Shown here piece by piece: positions 35,846 through 49,519 of a stretch of 64,000 bases of DNA (position 1 is its first letter; every line of letters starts with the position of its first letter). The notes beneath the pieces are model-generated. The model had not been told where the DNA came from, did not search any database, and worked only from the letters and a program-made list of their open reading frames with translations. Origin of the DNA: Homarus americanus (taxonomy: Eukaryota > Arthropoda > Malacostraca > Decapoda > Nephropidae); the NCBI RefSeq assembly GCF_018991925.1, contig NW_024738608.1, positions 1,076,026 to 1,140,025 on the forward strand, given 5' to 3'. The translations under genes and the position numbers were made by a program.

Positions 35846-36743
35846 GTGTTTGTTAGTAATGTAATGAGTAAAAAAATCGTGTCCGTAACTGAACGAAAGT
35901 TTGTGTGTTTTAACTAAGAAGTATTTCGACGACAACAAACTTTATATGGTCACTTACTACTAACTGTATACAAATCCAATCACAGTATACAGCATGATGA
36001 TAAACCCACATAAATCAAGAAAATACACGTGATTATATTTTAAGAACCATTATTTTCATTCTTTGAGTCTAACGCCGACATTGAATGCGTATGTAAGAAG
36101 TAAGTTTCTCCTAATAATGTTCGCAAGTGATGGTATTCCGTTTGATGGCGACAATTACCTGAGTCCTCTTACATAACACGAGACTTAGTTACCTGGCGCT
36201 AGCGTCATCAATGTCATGTATCCGGCAACAGTCTCTTGATCAATTATGAATCTTATGACGTATATAATAGACCCGGGAATGATTCAAACCGAGATACTAC
36301 AACTGGTTCAGATAATTCGACTTGGGGATTCGAATCAGTGAGGTTTCATTTATGCGGTCACTATAATGGATTAGGACTTTGATCTGGTAACCGAGCAACA
36401 CTGCGATATTATACCGATCTGACACCTCAATCATACTGGAATTTGAGGAGTAGCTGGTTAATTAAATCTCAGGTTATCGTAGCAGCTCATTGGCAGATAA
36501 AGATTACAGGACATAGTAGTTTCTTCAGTTATGTTTTGCCTTAAACACGTGGATTATTAAGTATTTTACTACATTCTAATTTTCTGTATTTCCTGTAAAA
36601 CTAAAGCCCTTTGGCACTCAGTTTCCTCACAAGTTTCGCTTCTCTATGTGACTGTACAGGTTCAAGGTAAAATAATCTCATTAGAATTATAATAGCTACG
36701 TAAGGCAGCTCTGTTCTCACCCTCTTTTGCCATGCGCCTCAAG

Positions 36744-36850
36744 CAGGAGTGTCAAGAAGCGTCCCACTCGCCACATGCGGCCCACATTAACATTCACTGT
36801 GGCCCGTGAGTAATGCTCAACATTTCCTGCAGATGTGGCCCCCGGCAATG
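36744..36850 (+). mobile_element. possible hAT-type DNA transposon end
   Basis: CAGGAGTGTCAA followed by CCACATGCGGCCCAC and GTGGCCC resembles the ends of vertebrate and arthropod hAT elements (CAGGGGTGTCAAACT, GCGGCCC). No matching right end was found, so it is tentative. Confidence 0.3.
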
Positions 36851-39800
36851 ATTATAATAATTAAATTAATCACATCTTAACTGTTAAAACTGTTTGGAAA
36901 ATAAAAGGAAATCTTAATTCGAATGCCTTGTCAACTCTACTGGGAGGTGAGGTTAAAGTGGGTTGGTACTGAATCATTGATGAGAATTATTACTTAGAAA
37001 TTCATTTATAAATTAGCACCACTGTATGAATAACTAACAGTGAAGCATTCGTTACATTTTATTCTTCTTCTTATTGTTTTACTAAGCCCTTCCCCCCACC
37101 TGTCTGTCATTAGAACGAAGAAGCAAAGGTTCGATTCCCCCAGTCTCCTGCCCACTTCTTCCGTCCACCCACTCCCCCCCCCCTTCAAACCACTCCCTTT
37201 TTCCGCCCACTCCCTTCTTTCACCCATTCCTTCCTTCCGTCCACTCGCCACACAATACTCTGTTTGTCCACCTCACAGCAGGTCCTCCTCAGAAAAACAC
37301 AACGACGACAGCAAATTCGTAATAAAATTCGGATGTGACTCAAGTGGAAGTTTCTTATTTTCATTACAGCTGAATGAGTGTGTGAGATCCCTGAACCAAA
37401 GCGCTGAACACTGCACAAAGCAGAACACAGCAACAAACTTACCAGAGATCTGTTTATGTACGAGGTGTGTACCAAGCAATTACTAGGCGTTTGTTTGTGT
37501 CGTATTAATTTAGTCAGGTAGTGGTGTTCAAGAGGGTGGCGTATTTAACCCTGATTATTTGTTATCTATCAAATGTTTAGTAAGGATGCCACACTAGTAA
37601 AAACTGTGGCAATGTTTATCAGATAATGATCGAAATATTTAAGCATTATGACACATTAAATCCCACTAAATATACCTTGGTGATATATAGTTCTCCAAGC
37701 TTGTATTAATTTGATATTAATCTCCTATTACTAGTCACTGGAATTCCTGCCAAAATCTGAGAAATATATGGGACTTTTAGTACCGTCTAAAAGTCCACAT
37801 TATTTTTTATGACGTCATAAGACCTAAAAGTAAGAACCAATGTTATTTTGAGCAAATTTAACCACTTTAAAACCTCCTCTAGACTCAAATAATTCAACAG
37901 TTAACGTTCAGTATTCTCTGGTGGTGAACTGTGGGACCTTGGAAACAATGACCCGAGTATAAGGTGAGCTGTGAGTGGTGGAAATATTGAAGGTGTGTTC
38001 CTCCTGGTGCTCCTAATGATGTGTTCTATATGTTAATGTCTACACATCTGTCAGTAGCGATGGCTCACAATGGTATTATGCCCTCGTCCAGTAAATAATA
38101 TAGACTCAGTATTCACGTTTATATCGCTGTCCGTTTTGAGTTCACAATAAATATTAATATAATACAAGAAAATATAGCCAGCGTCTAGATGATAATGTTT
38201 ACATGTGAACAGAAGACGGTCAAAATATTAGACATTAATGAAGTCAAGAGTTGGTAAAGAGATCTTATCAAGGACTTGTTAACACTGAGAGATGGTTTGT
38301 TACAGAATAACTTTGTTTTGGGGGATATTGGTTTAACTTTGTATTGTGTGTACGAGAGAAGATCAAAACAGTCTAAGTACCTTGTTTGGTATAAATTATT
38401 GTGTTGGTAGATTTATTATACGTTTAAATGACATATCTAGGTTTAAGACACCAACTTATTTTATCTGGTAAATACATAATACAAAGGAAAACTCACTAAG
38501 TGCATACTGGCGGACTGAATTATGCGACATTATGGGAAACACTAGAAATCACTGTACCTAAGGTAATGTTTCTGAATAATTACGGTTGAATAAGGAAGAA
38601 AGTAATGACGTCAATAAATTAATATGATCACGGTATTGGGTCGATTTAGGTGAGGGGGTAACATGATGTTTAGTGCACCTTGTTTTATGTTTTAGATACA
38701 ATTTTGATCCCATCGATTCTACACCAAATGTCATATTACTGGATGAGTCAGGTGAGAAGGTTCTAAGGTCAGCATTTTTACTTCTTTTTTTTTCAGAAGA
38801 AATATTTAGGGCGATAACCTGTAATTTCAACAATAGAACTGATACCGTACATAGGACACCCCCTAACACTACTTAAATCCGGAATTAATTTTAATTGGAT
38901 TTTATTAAGGCAGGTGTCATAAGAAGTCTAAGAACAAGGTGGTTAGTATTATGGTTCCTGTAGTTTCTATTATTATCGCTTTATACATATACTATACAAA
39001 GACACTTCTTGTTACTGCTCCGGGTGACTTCGCTTGTGTATATCATAAAGTTAAGCAACATTAAGCCTAGAGAAATGTAGAGAGAGCAAAACGCTGTGCT
39101 ATTTTTCAAGCGATGTGCTGTATATATTACTCTAAAAAAATAGATGATAAAATGCTTTAGAAAATAAGAATTTAAATACTTTCTAGGAGTTTGGAGCCAC
39201 AGCATAAGAGCACCGAGTTAAAAAGGACGCCTTATCTCAACCGTTCATTCTGTGTTAGAGAGACAGTGCAGGCAAATGACTGGCGAATGTTCGTCTGGTG
39301 TAACTCCTACAAACATATCACTGGTGAGTGGAGACAAGCCAGGCGCTGCTGGCTGTTCGTGCTGATGCTGACCTGAGGGAGTATGAGGTTACAGAAGATG
39401 ATTGCCGAAAGCAGTAGGAGGATTCACGAGAAGACGAAACCATGTCGCAATAAACAGAGGCTACATGAGCACTACACTGTGGAACAAGGACACAGATCAC
39501 ACCCCAGAATAACCTCCCCCCCCCCCCCCCCCCACACACCATCCCACAGAACGAAATTTCACCACCAAAACACCGAATTATCAAAAAATCGCACCAGTTT
39601 GAGTTCCTCGAATTCATGATATCTATTGTGTTGGGTTAGGACTCTTGTGTAATTTTGTTCCACAGCCGGTCAGTGTTAAAGCTGGGGTGAGGTAGGGAGG
39701 TGATGCGTGGGCCAGGCACAGTTATGGAAGCAGTGGGGCGAGGTTGATGGCTGCTGGCAATAGGAAGGGTGGCATTAGATTGCAATGAGAGGAATGAAAG

Positions 39801-41840
39801 TCGTGCAATGGGGCCCTGTTGTATATGGGACGAGGCTGTATACTGTAGTTGTGAGTCTGGACAACAGGTTCTCGTTAGGTAGTAAAGGTTAAGGTACACA
39901 CGAATGACAGTGGGTTGAGGTATTTGTGACCAGGAGGTATTAATTATGCAGTCGGGCAAGACGAGCAGGAATGTAGCGTAAAGGATTGTTTCCTCTCTTC
40001 ACATAGTCATTACTACTATATTATTATTTTTTTATAAGATCTGGAGGAGCAGCTGAGCAACTTAAAGTTACCGCTGTTCGACCGATGGAACAGAGGCACT
40101 CCGGGCAGAAGACAGGCCAGTGTTCATGAGTGTATTTCTCACAAGAGTGTTTTATAGCGAAGAGGGGAAATGCCTGGCACTTTTGATTGGTCATGCTGGC
40201 AATACCTTTATGGCAACAACATAAGAATGACCAGTAGTTGAAATTGAGTTTAAAACTGTAGCTCATATCTGGAGAAGAACGACAGGCACTGTTGAATGCT
40301 TGAGCTAGCGTTGTTTTTATGATAAAAACACAAGTGTGGCTGCCAGTGAAACAAGACCACCCCGAGGAGTGGCAGCGCTCGTCTCCTTAAAGCTACAGAG
40401 CTAAATACAGAAACTCAACCAGAAGGCGGCGCTAATGTCAGGATGGTTGATAACTTCTCGTTTTATCGATAACAGAAGAGTCAATAGATAAAGAACGGAA
40501 CTTAAACGTGGATAGGAACGACAGTGACTATTAACTGCAAACGTTTAAAATTAACACTAAGTGCCGCACTATTACCGTCTTCTCTCGCTTTAACCTTATT
40601 ATCCCTTAAAAGCAAAAGCAACCAGCCAGTGAGAGCAACAGGTGAGCCAATAAGCAGGAGGACCTCATAACGCTAGCCCCGTCACCCGGATGTGTTCTCT
40701 CTCGCCAACTTGGAGAAAAGGATTTTTACAAGTCTTCGTCTTTATTAATAGTGACGTTATATCAGACCATTAATCAAGTGCGTTTATACATTAACTCGCT
40801 TCCCCCTGGATTAATGAATTGCTGAAAAACTGTAGGAAACTGTATAAGGTTTGTCTTTGAAGAAATTTAGACACTCACCCCAATAAATAATTTCCTGATA
40901 ACCATTGTCTAATATCATTTAGAGTTCATGATAAATGACGATTGGAAATTCGTTCAAGAAGTTGACAAAAATACAAAGTTGTGGTAAACATTGGCACAGC
41001 TCGACGGAGAGAGACAAAAGCTTAGGTAATGATATATAGTTATTTCGACTTTCTTTATAATATTTATCTTACCAAGTTCCGACGTCTGAGAGCGGTTATT
41101 AAATTGTTCCCTGGCAGCATTGGACCTTCCATTCTGATCTGAACCTCAATCATGGGGTCATAAATTTCTTACACAACACATCCTTGGGTTGGTGACATAA
41201 AAGCAGAGCAAGTTTCGTAGTATTGCACAAAGAGGAAACGTAATTGTTGACGGAGAGACAGAGACAAAAACACACCCACACAGAAAAACAGACAGTCATG
41301 TAGATATGCACAAAGACAAACACACAAAAAGGAAGACAGATAGACAAGAAAGCCGACAATAAGACACAGGCAAATAAACATTCAGACAGGATGATCAATT
41401 CAAGGTACCGCACCAGTAATTAGACGCGTGGACTTAAATTCCTAAAAATATAAATAATCATTAGAATTCCAGTTTTATTACAGAGTATCAAATAAAACAA
41501 AAAAACAGAGGTTGATAAACTAGACAAAATATATAGGGTTAGAGAGCAACAGCGTGTGGCTTTTAAATTGGTAACACACATTTAATTGCAACGAGAACGG
41601 ATGGGTGGGTGGCCTGGACACGGTGATGACAACACACTGCTGGAGCCCGGCGGGTATTGTTCAAGGGGTGATTTACAACACAATGAGCGGAAGACTGAAT
41701 ACACGAGTTAGTGGTTAGAAGCACGCAAGCACATCAAACACACATGCGTACACTCAAAGCAGCACTCACTTGGATACATTCGCTGGGACACACACACACA
41801 CACACCATCTACCTCTAATTACTCAGTGCTAATCTGCCTC
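36851..41840. other. mostly unique sequence, no gene recognised
   Basis: C-rich patch at 37140-37260, a C16-17 homopolymer near 39517-39533, and ORFs of 60-148 codons with no recognisable domains on either strand. Nothing else supportable. Confidence 0.4.
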
Positions 41841-41849
41841 CCTTAGGAC

Positions 41850-43080
41850 ACATCCTCCCACCCCTCTTTTTTATTCACCCCAAGTCCCCCCTCCGTACTG
41901 TGTTTCTTCACCCCATCACAATCTCTTCCCCCTACTCCTTCTTCTTAATCTCCACTCTGTTTCCTTTCCTTTCTCCCTCCTCTCCCCATCCTTTACTTCT
42001 CCACTCCTTTTTTGTTTTCGTTTCCCTCTCACCCCTCCCTACCCCTTCCGCTCCCCAATTCTTGCTACTCCATCCTTTTCAGCCCTCCCATTCCGTCAGT
42101 GACCAATCGACCTATATTCTACATCTTCCCCTTCCCAGTACACATCCTTCTCCCCATTCTCTGTTCTCACTCTTTCACCCCCCTTTCCGTTCCCCCTCCC
42201 CCCTTCCCCATTTGGAACAGATATCAAATGACCCCATCAACAATTTAATTTTACCCCCCCCCTCCCTTATCAAAGGAAAGTTCTTACCTACCAATAAACT
42301 CTCCCTTTTCCTTTCCACTTTTTCCCTACCTTCCTCATTTCTCTTTCCTTTCTTGCTCTACCCCACCTTCCTGTCTCCATCTTCCTTTCCTCCCCTCCCT
42401 TCTCTCACTTTCTACCTCTCCCTCACCATCCTTTATTTTCTTATATTCTTCCCCTCTATTTCTTTTCTTTACCTCCTTTTTCCTCTCTTCCATTTTCTTC
42501 CTTTCCGTCCCCATCAGCTTTATTTACATCCTCTTCCATTTCCTCCCCTTTTTCCTTTTCAGCCCTACTCTCTTCCTTTTCTTCTTCCCTCCTACCACCT
42601 TTCCCTTCTCTTTTCATCCTCTCCCTTATCTGCTCCTCCCCTCTTCGTCTCACCTTCGTCACCACAGCCTCTCTCATCCCTATTAATATTCTAAAGTGCT
42701 AAACTATTCCCCATATGTACCCTTCCCCTCACTCCTAACCTCATCCTACTTCCCCTCTTCTTTTCCTACCTCTGTTTCCCTTCACCTACATCCCCTCCCC
42801 TCTCATTCTCCCGCAATATTCTCTACCCACCCCAAACGTACTTGACCAACACACTACACTCCCTCTACCCATTGTGCGTATCCCCCACTTACCTCCATCC
42901 TTTCCCCTCCCCCAATCTTATCCTCAACCCCTTCCTCCTCCTCATTTCCCCTTACCCTAACCCACCTTCATCTTTCCACCCACTCACTCCCTCCCACATA
43001 CATGACACATCAGTGACTCCCCCCTCCCAATATCCTACACCCTCTCCCCCCACCACCTCGAGGCGTCAGCTGCAAGGCCC
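41850..43080. repeat. 1.2 kb pyrimidine-rich (CCT/CTT) tract
   Basis: The plus strand is overwhelmingly C and T (CCCCTCC, TTCCTTTCC, CACCC). The 264-codon Ser/Pro/Leu/Phe ORF follows composition: pyrimidine-rich codons rarely produce stops, and two other frames also stay open. No domain is present. Confidence 0.8.
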
Positions 43081-43210
43081 CTAAATCAAAACTTGCAGAG
43101 AGGCGTCTGGCTGGTGCCCTGTTGCTTGTCACCTCTGTTGTTGTTGAAGTGTTCTTATAGAAGTGTTGCTTTGATGCAGTGTTTCCTCGTTAGAGTGTTG
43201 CTTTGTTGTA

Positions 43211-46200
43211 GCATTGACTAATGTATTAACTGATGTAAATATGTACAGTATTGACTGATGTAAGAAATGTCTTGACTAATGTCCTAATGCATTGCCTGAT
43301 GTATTAATGCACTGACTGATGCACTAATGAACTGACTGATGCACTAATGCACTGACTGATGTACTATTTTATTAACCGATGTACTAATGTATTGACTGAT
43401 GTACTAATGTATTGACTGACGTACTAATGTATTGACTGAGGTACTAATGTATTGACTGATGTACTAATGTATTGACTGATGCACTAATGTATTGACTGAT
43501 GTACTAATGTATTGACTGACGTACTAATATATTGACTGATGTACTAATGTATTGACTGAGGTACTAATGTATTGACTGATGCACTAATGAACTGACTGAT
43601 GCACTAATGCACTGACTGATGTATTAATGTATTAACTGATGTACTATTTTATTAACCGATGTACTAATGTATTGACTGATGTACTAATGTATTGACTGAT
43701 GTACTAATGTATTGACTGAGGTACTAATGTATTGACTGATGTACTAATGTATTGACTGATGTACTAATGTATTGACTGATGTACTAATGTATTGACTGAT
43801 GTACTAATGTATTGACTGATGTACTAATATATTGACTGATGTACTAATGTATTGACTGACGTACTAATATATTGACTGATGTACTAATATATTGACTGAT
43901 GTACTAATGTATTGACTGATGTACTAATGTATTGACTGATGTACTGATGTACTAATGTATTGACTGATGTACTAATATATTGACTGATGTACTAATGTAT
44001 TGACTGAGGTACTAATGTATTGACTGATGTATTAATGTATTGACTGATGCACTAATGCACTGACTGATGTATTAATGTATTAACTGATGTACTATTTTAT
44101 TAACCGATGTACTAATGTATTGACTGATGTACTAATGTATTGACCGATGTACTAATGTATTGACTGATGTACTAATGTATTGACTGAGGTACTAATGTAT
44201 TGACTGATGTACTAATGTATTGACTGATGTACTAATGTATTGACTGATGTACTAATGTATTGACTGATGTACTAATGTATTAACTGATGTACTGATGTAC
44301 TAATGTATTGACTGATGTACTAATAATGTATTGACTGATGTACTAATGTATTGACTGATGTACTAATGTATTGACTGATGTACTAATGTATTGACTGATG
44401 TACTAATGTATTGACTGATGTATTAATGTATTGACTGACTGTACTAATGTATTGACTGATGTATTAATGTATTGACTGATGTATTAATGTATTGACTGAT
44501 GTACTAATGTATTGACTGATGTACTAATGTATTGACTGATGTACTAATATATTGACTGATGTACTAATGTATTGACTGATGTACTAATGTATTGACTGAT
44601 GTACTAATATATTGACTGATGTACTAATGTATTGACTGATGTACTAATGTATGATGTACTAATGTGACTGAATGTATTGACTGATGTACTAATGTATTGA
44701 CTGATGTACTAATGTATTGACTGATGTATTAATGTATTGACTGATGTATTAATGTATTGACTGATGTATTAATGTATTGACTGATGTACTAATGTATTGA
44801 CTGATGTACTAATGTATTGACTGATGTACTAATGTATTGACTGATGTACTAATGTATTGACTGATGTATTAATGTATTGACTGATGTACTAATGTATTGA
44901 CCGATGTACTAATGTATTGACTGATGTACTAATGTATTGACTGATGTACTAATATATTGACTGAGGTACTAATGTATTGACTGATGTACTAATGTATTGA
45001 CTGATGTACTAATGTATTGACTGATGTACTAATATATTGACTGATGTACTAATGTATTGACTGATGTACTAATGTATTGACTGATGTACTAATGTATTGA
45101 CTGATGTACTAATGTATTGACTGATGTATTAATGTATTGACTGATGTACTAATGTATTGACTGAGGTACTAATGTATTGACTGATGTACTAATGTATTGA
45201 CTGATGTATTAATGTATTGACTGATGTACTAATATATTGACTGAGGTACTAATGTATTGACTGATGAACTAATGTATTGACTGATGTACTAATGTATTGA
45301 CTGATGTACTAATGTATTGACTGATGTACTAATGTATTGACTGATGTATTAATGTATTGACTGATGTAATAATGTATTGACTGATGTATTAATGTATTGA
45401 CTGATGTATTAATGTATTGACTGATGTATTAATGTATTGACTGATGTACTAATGTATTGACTGATGTACTAATGTATTGACTGAGGTACTAATGTATTGA
45501 CTGATGTACTAATGTATTGACTGATGTATTAATGTATTGACTGATGTACTAATGTATTGACTGATGTACTAATGTATTGACTGATGTATTAATGTATTGA
45601 CTGAGGTACTAATGTATTGACTGATGTACTAATGTATTGACTGATGTACTAATGTATTGACTGATGTACTAATGTATTGACTGATGTATTAATGTATTGA
45701 CTGATGTATTAATGTATTGACTGAGGTACTAATGTATTGACTGATGTACTAATGTATTGACTGATGTACTAATGTATTGACTGATGTATTAATGTATTGA
45801 CTGATGTACTGTATTGACTGATGTATTAATGTATTGACTGATGTATTGACTGACTGAGGTACTAATGTATTGACTGATGTACTAATGTATTGACTGATGT
45901 ACTAATGTATTGAATGTATTAATGTATTGACTGATGTATTAATGTATTGACTGATGTACTAATGTATTGACTGATGTACTAATGTATTGACTGATGTACT
46001 AATGTATTGACTGATGTATTAATGTATTGACTGATGTACTAATGTATTGACTGATGTACTAATGTATTGACTGATGTACTAATGTATTGACTGAGGTACT
46101 AATGTATTGACTGATGTACTAATGTATTGACCGATGTACTAATGTATTGACTGATGTACTAATGTATTGACTGACGTACTAATGTATTGACTGATGTACT

Positions 46201-48718
46201 AATGTATTGACTGATGTACTAATGTATTGACTGATGCACTAATGAACTGACTGATGCACTAATGAACTGACTGATGCACTAATGCACTGACTGATGTATT
46301 AATGTATTAACTGATGTACTATTTTATTAACCGATGTACTAATGTATTGACTGATGTACTAATGTATTGACTGATGTACTAATGTATTGACTGATGTACT
46401 AATGTATTGACTGATGCACTAATGAACTGACTGATGCACTAATGCACTAATGCACTGACTGATGTATTAATGTATTAACTGATGTACTATTTTATTAACC
46501 GATGTACTAATGTATTGACTGATGCACTAATGTATTGACTGAGGTACTAATGTATTGACTGATGCACTAATATATTGACTGATGTACTAATGTATTGACT
46601 GATGTACTATTTTATTAACCGATGTACTAATGTATTGACTGATGTACTAATGTATTGACTGATGTACTAATGTATTGACTGATGTACTAATGTATTAACT
46701 GATGCACTAATATATTGACTGATGCACTAATGTATTGACTGATGTACTATTTTATTAACCGATGTACTAATGTATTGACTGATGTACTAATGTATTGACT
46801 GATGTACTAATGTATTGACTGATGTACTAATGTATTGACTGAGGTACTAATGTATTGACTGAGGTACTAATGTATTGACTGATGCACTAATGCACTGACT
46901 GATGTATTAATGTATTAACTGATGTACTATTTTATTAACCGATGTACTAATGTATTGACTGATGTACTAATGTATTGACTGATGTACTAATATATTGACT
47001 GACGTACTAATGTATTGACTGATGTACTAATGAACTGACTGATGCACTAATGAACTGACTGATGCACTAATGTATTGACTGATGTACTAATGTATTGACT
47101 GATGTACTAATGTATTGACTGATGTACTAATGTATTGACTGATGCACTAATGTATTGACTGATGTACTAATATATTGACTGATGTACTAATGTATTGACT
47201 GAGGTACTAATGTATTGACTGATGTACTAATGTATTGACTGATGCACTAATGTATTGACTGATGCCCTAATGAACTGACTGATGCACTAATGCACTGACT
47301 GATGTATTAATGTATTAACTGATGTACTATTTTATTAACCGATGTACTAATGTATTGACTGATGTACTAATGTATTGACTGATGTACTAATATATTGACT
47401 GAGGTACTAATGTATTGACTGATGTACTAATGTATTGACTGATGTACTAATGTATTGACTGATGTACTAATGTATTGACCGATGTACTAATGTATTGACT
47501 GATGTACTAATGTATTGACTGATGTACTAATATATTGACTGATGCACTAATGAACTGACTGATGCACTAATGCACTGACTGATGTATTAATGTATTAACT
47601 GATGTACTATTTTATTAACCGATGTACTAATGTATTGACTGATGTACTAATGTATTGACCGATGTACTAATGTATTGACTGATGTACTAATGTATTGACT
47701 GATGTACTAATGTATTGACTGATGTACTAATGTATTGACTGATGTACTAATGTATTGACTGATGTACTATTTTATTAACCGATGTACTAATGTATTGACT
47801 GACGTACTAATATATTGACTGATGCACTAATGTATTGACTGATGTACTAATGCACTGACTGATGTACTATTTTATTAACCGATGTACTAATGTATTGACT
47901 GATGTACTAATGTATTGACTGACGTACTAATATATTGACTGATGTACTAATGTATTGACTGATGTACTAATGCACTGACTGATGTACTATTTTATTAACC
48001 GATGTACTAATGTATTGACTGATGTACTAATGTATTGACTGACGTACTAATATATTGACTGATGTACTAATGTATTGACTGATGTACTAATGTATTGACT
48101 GACGTACTAATATATTGACTGATGTACTAATATATTGACTGATGTACTAATATATTGACTGATGTACTAATGTATTGACTGATGTACTAATGTATTGACT
48201 GATGTACTAATATATTGACTGATGTACTAATATATTGACTGACGTACTAATATATTGACTGATGTACTAATATATTGACTGATGTACTAATATATTGACT
48301 GATGTACTAATATACTGATGTACTAATGTATTGACTGATGTACTAATGTATTGACTGATGTACTAATGTATTGACTGATGTACTAATGTATTGACTGATG
48401 TACTAATGTATTGACTGATGTACTAATGTATTGACTGACGTACTAATGTATTGACTGATGTACTAATGTATTGACTGATGTACTAATGCACTGACTGATG
48501 TACTAATGTATTGACTGATGTACTAATGTATTGACTGATGTACTAATGTATTGACTGATGTACTAATATATTGACTGACGTATTAATATATTGACTGATG
48601 TACTAATGTATTGACTGATGTACTAATGTATTGACTGATGTACTAATGTATTGACTGACGTATTAATATATTGACTGATGTACTACTGTATTAACTGATG
48701 CACTTATCCACTGACTTG
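43211..48718. repeat. 5.5 kb array of a 20 bp satellite unit (~275 copies)
   Basis: The consensus GATGTACTAATGTATTGACT repeats in strict 20 bp register for most of 5.5 kb. Variant units include GATGCACTAATGCACTGACT, GATGTATTAATGTATTAACT, GAGGTACTAATGTATTGACT and GATGTACTATTTTATTAACC. The last occurs 13 times (43358, 43638, 44086, 46313, 46481, 46601, 46741, 46921, 47321, 47601, 47761, 47861, 47981), in the outer thirds only. The centre (44300-46250) is more homogeneous. Edges are degenerate. No frame is open. Confidence 0.99.
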
Positions 48719-48949
48719 CGAGTAAGAGTCTTCAGTAATGACTAACACACTGAACAGAGCACTACATACACACTCTGGCTAGCTAATACACTTCCATGTT
48801 CAACAACACTCAAACGCCTTTATTTATGTGTCAGTTCGCCGATGTAAACAACACTCTTTCGTTGCATTACCCTTTAAATCATCACCTGCTTTTACTCAGG
48901 AATATTGTACATTCCCACATGCGGTAGTGAGGTGCTCTATGCACGTTAC

Positions 48950-49190
48950 TCAGCTGACGTATGCAATATGTGTTGTGTTGATGTATGCAGTATATGTTGA
49001 TGTATGTGTTGTGTGCTGATATATACATATGTGTTCATGTATGCAGTATATGTGTTGACGTATGCAGTACGTGTTGATGTATGCAGTATATGTTAATGTG
49101 TATGTTGTGTTAATATATACAATATGTGTGTTGATGAATACAATGTGTTGTTGTATACAAAGAAGTGTTGATGTGTGTGATGGTGTGCTC
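48950..49190. repeat. ~19-20 bp degenerate repeat (GTTGATGTATGCAGTATAT)
   Basis: About ten copies with many changes, adjoining the 20 bp mega-array. The minus-strand Thr/His/Tyr ORF is repeat-derived. Confidence 0.75.
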
Positions 49191-49227
49191 ACGTATTGCA
49201 TTACTTGTGACAATATGATACACTGAT

Positions 49228-49436
49228 AGATACGTCAGCGCATCATCGTAATCGTCGGCACATCATTGTAATAGTCAGCACATCATCGTATACGTCAACA
49301 CATCATCGTGATCATCAGCACATCATCATAAGCGTCAGCACATCATCGTAATCGGTAGCACATCATCGTAAAGTCAGCACATCATCATAAGTATCAGCAC
49401 ATCATCGTATACATCACCAGATCATTGTAAACGTGG
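49228..49436. repeat. ~20 bp repeat (CAGCACATCATCGTAATCGT), ~10 copies
   Basis: Regular 18-20 bp period with variants such as TATACGT or TAAGCGT in the last third of the unit. It ends about 85 bp before the CR1 pseudogene. Confidence 0.9.
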
Positions 49437-49519
49437 TGACTATAGCACTAATATAATGATATGTTAAAATGACAAATAAACCCATCTTAATATTCCATTA
49501 AGATTGGGGCTTATTAGTT

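Noticed and set aside
37120..37150. tRNA gene or SINE B box (GGTTCGATTCC)
   Set aside because: No A box, no cloverleaf and no SINE body around it.
41900..42694. 264-codon Ser/Pro/Phe-rich ORF
   Set aside because: It follows from a pyrimidine-rich tract in which stop codons are rare. Another plus frame is open too.
43211..48718. CRISPR-like array
   Set aside because: The units are contiguous with no unique spacers, and the genome is eukaryotic.
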